From NCBI GenBank assembly GCA_900765525.1, contig CAAFRY010000081.1:1-31678 (forward strand): 31,678 nucleotides of DNA, read 5' to 3'. Numbering within the stretch: the stretch's first letter is position 1; the number at the start of each line of letters is the position of its first letter. This document shows, in pieces, positions 30,243 through 31,678 of this stretch. Made by a program: the position numbers and the translations under genes. Origin of the DNA: an uncultured Blautia sp. Its GTDB lineage: Bacteria; Bacillota; Clostridia; Lachnospirales; Lachnospiraceae. A model generated the notes under the pieces. The model worked only from the letters and a program-made list of their open reading frames with translations, made no database searches and was not told where the DNA came from.

Positions 30243-31678
30243 ATGAAAATAGAAGCAGTACCGGCCTATGAGCTGGTGATGTGCCAGGATATTTCGGACA
30301 TTCATTCTACCGGATATTTGCTGAAGCACAAAAAAAGCGGAGCCAAAGTTATGGTCATAGAGAATGAGGATGACAATAAGGTATTTAATATAGCCTTTCG
30401 TACACCTCCGGCCAACAGCACGGGAGTGGCCCACATTCTGGAACACAGTGTTCTCTGCGGTTCCAGACATTTTCCTTTAAAGGACCCCTTTGTGGAGCTG
30501 GTAAAGGGCTCTCTGAATACTTTTTTGAATGCTATGACTTATCCGGACAAGACCATGTATCCCGTGGCAAGCTGCAATGATAAGGATTTTAAGAATTTAA
30601 TGCACGTTTATCTGGACGCTGTGTTTTTCCCTAATATATATGAAAGAGAAGAAATTTTCCGCCAGGAGGGCTGGCATTATGAGCTGGAAGACCTGGAAAG
30701 CCCGGTAACCCTTAACGGGGTTGTCTACAATGAGATGAAGGGAGCTTTCTCCTCACCAGAAGATGTGCTGGACAGGGAGATTTTCAATTCGCTGTTTCCG
30801 GACACTCCTTATGGCGTAGAGTCTGGGGGCGACCCTCAATATATACCGGATTTGAAATATTCTGAATTTTTAGATTTTCACAGCAAATACTACCATCCGG
30901 CCAACAGCTATATTTATCTTTACGGAAAAATGGATGTGGAGGAAAGGCTGAACTGGATGGACAAGGAATATCTGTCCCAGTTTGATGCTATTCCTGTGCA
31001 GTCGGAGATTCCTATGCAGAAACCTTTCCAACAGGTTAAGGAGCTGGTGATGGAATATCCGGTTTCTGAGAATGAGCCTACGGAGGAGAATTCTTATCTG
31101 TCCTACAATCTGGTAGTAGGTGACAGTCTGGACGTGGAAAAATGTACGGCCTTTGAAGTGCTGGATTATGTGCTTTTAAGCGAACCAGGTGCGCCTTTGA
31201 AGCAGGCTCTTTTAGATGCAGGACTGGGAAAGGATATTCTTGGCTCCTATGAGGATGGGATTTACCAGCCCTTCTTTTCCATAGTGGCGAAAAACGCCAG
31301 GCCGGAGGACAAGGACAGATTTGTGGACCTTATTAAAGAAACTCTTGAGAAGATTGTAAAAGAAGGTATTGACCAGAAGGCTGTGGCCGCAGGTATCAAT
31401 TATATGGAATTCCGCTTCCGAGAAGCAGATTTTTCCTCTTTTCCCAAGGGCCTGATGTATGGTATTGATGTATTTGACAGCTGGCTCTATGATGAGGGGC
31501 GTCCCTTTGACCATCTGAAAAAGCTGGGGATTTTTGATAAGCTGAAAAAGGAAGCAAAGACAGGCTATTTTGAAAATCTGATAGAAGAATATTTCCTTAA
31601 TAATACCCACGGTTCCGTGGTGGTGGTGAATCCCAAAAGAGGCCTGGCCGCCCAGAGAGAGAAGGAGCTGGAGGAGAA
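30243..31678 (+). CDS. M16C family zinc metallopeptidase, PreP/insulinase-like (partial, 3' end outside window)
   Basis: An open frame of 478 codons that reaches the window end without a stop. The inverted zinc motif HILEH (HxxEH) lies at about residue 64 in GVAHILEHSVLCGS, followed by FPLKDPFVELVKGSLNTFLNAMT and the distal glutamate in VVYNEMKGAFSSP. This is the pattern of presequence-protease-like M16C enzymes, about 970 residues long, which close as a two-half chamber and degrade unfolded peptides up to some tens of residues. No signal peptide is seen, so it should be cytosolic, recycling peptides. Start ATG 30243 has GGAGG eight bases upstream. The second half lies beyond the window. Confidence 0.94.
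   Translation, partial: MKIEAVPAYELVMCQDISDIHSTGYLLKHKKSGAKVMVIENEDDNKVFNIAFRTPPANSTGVAHILEHSVLCGSRHFPLKDPFVELVKGSLNTFLNAMTYPDKTMYPVASCNDKDFKNLMHVYLDAVFFPNIYEREEIFRQEGWHYELEDLESPVTLNGVVYNEMKGAFSSPEDVLDREIFNSLFPDTPYGVESGGDPQYIPDLKYSEFLDFHSKYYHPANSYIYLYGKMDVEERLNWMDKEYLSQFDAIPVQSEIPMQKPFQQVKELVMEYPVSENEPTEENSYLSYNLVVGDSLDVEKCTAFEVLDYVLLSEPGAPLKQALLDAGLGKDILGSYEDGIYQPFFSIVAKNARPEDKDRFVDLIKETLEKIVKEGIDQKAVAAGINYMEFRFREADFSSFPKGLMYGIDVFDSWLYDEGRPFDHLKKLGIFDKLKKEAKTGYFENLIEEYFLNNTHGSVVVVNPKRGLAAQREKELEE

Overview
The window looks like a chromosomal segment of a strictly anaerobic, moderate-GC Clostridia member, most probably a gut Lachnospiraceae. The reasons are a single-chain pyruvate:ferredoxin oxidoreductase with highly biased codons, a second multi-subunit 2-oxoacid:ferredoxin oxidoreductase, an ADP-forming acyl-CoA synthetase, a uxuA/uxuB pair, strong AGGAGG ribosome binding sites and clear TTGACA/TATAAT promoters. 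The genus cannot be fixed from the sequence alone. No rRNA, tRNA, CRISPR array, insertion sequence or phage structural gene was seen.

Layout. 1-81: tail of an unidentified gene. 176-610: MarR regulator. 729-4010, minus strand: an OmpR-type response regulator, a histidine kinase, an ABC ATPase and an ABC permease, a typical module for sensing and resisting peptide antibiotics or similar stress; an 11-bp direct repeat sits ahead of the ABC genes. 4171-6879, minus: uxuA and uxuB for hexuronate breakdown, divergent from an AraC regulator (7036-7917). 8081-9712, minus: an ABC-F ATPase. 9879-10289: an Rrf2 regulator with a cysteine cluster, followed by nifJ (10477-14016). 14017-14449: a non-coding stretch packed with hairpins. 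14450-14923, minus: an orphan protein resembling BECR-fold nucleases.

15098-27246 is the most interesting part. An IclR regulator precedes a same-strand gene cluster: an amino-acid dehydrogenase with a leucine-dehydrogenase-like substrate pocket, an MFS carrier, a four-subunit 2-oxoacid:ferredoxin oxidoreductase (ferredoxin, alpha, beta, gamma), an ADP-forming acyl-CoA synthetase, an M20 amidohydrolase, and an OpuC-type ABC importer (ATPase with CBS domains plus a permease fused to its binding protein). Read in order this is a complete energy-yielding route: uptake of a conjugate or amino acid, hydrolysis, oxidative deamination, ferredoxin-linked oxidative decarboxylation to acyl-CoA, then ATP formation with release of the acid. 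Two near-identical 27-bp boxes, each with three GAAC/GTTC half-sites, lie between the promoter and the first catabolic gene and are the probable IclR operators. A strong terminator closes the cluster.

27497-31678: a CNNM/CorC-type membrane protein on the minus strand, preceded by a small leader ORF whose stop codon lies in the base of a terminator hairpin; a phosphoribosyltransferase-like protein with an altered PRPP loop; and the first half of an M16C (PreP-like) zinc protease that runs off the window end.
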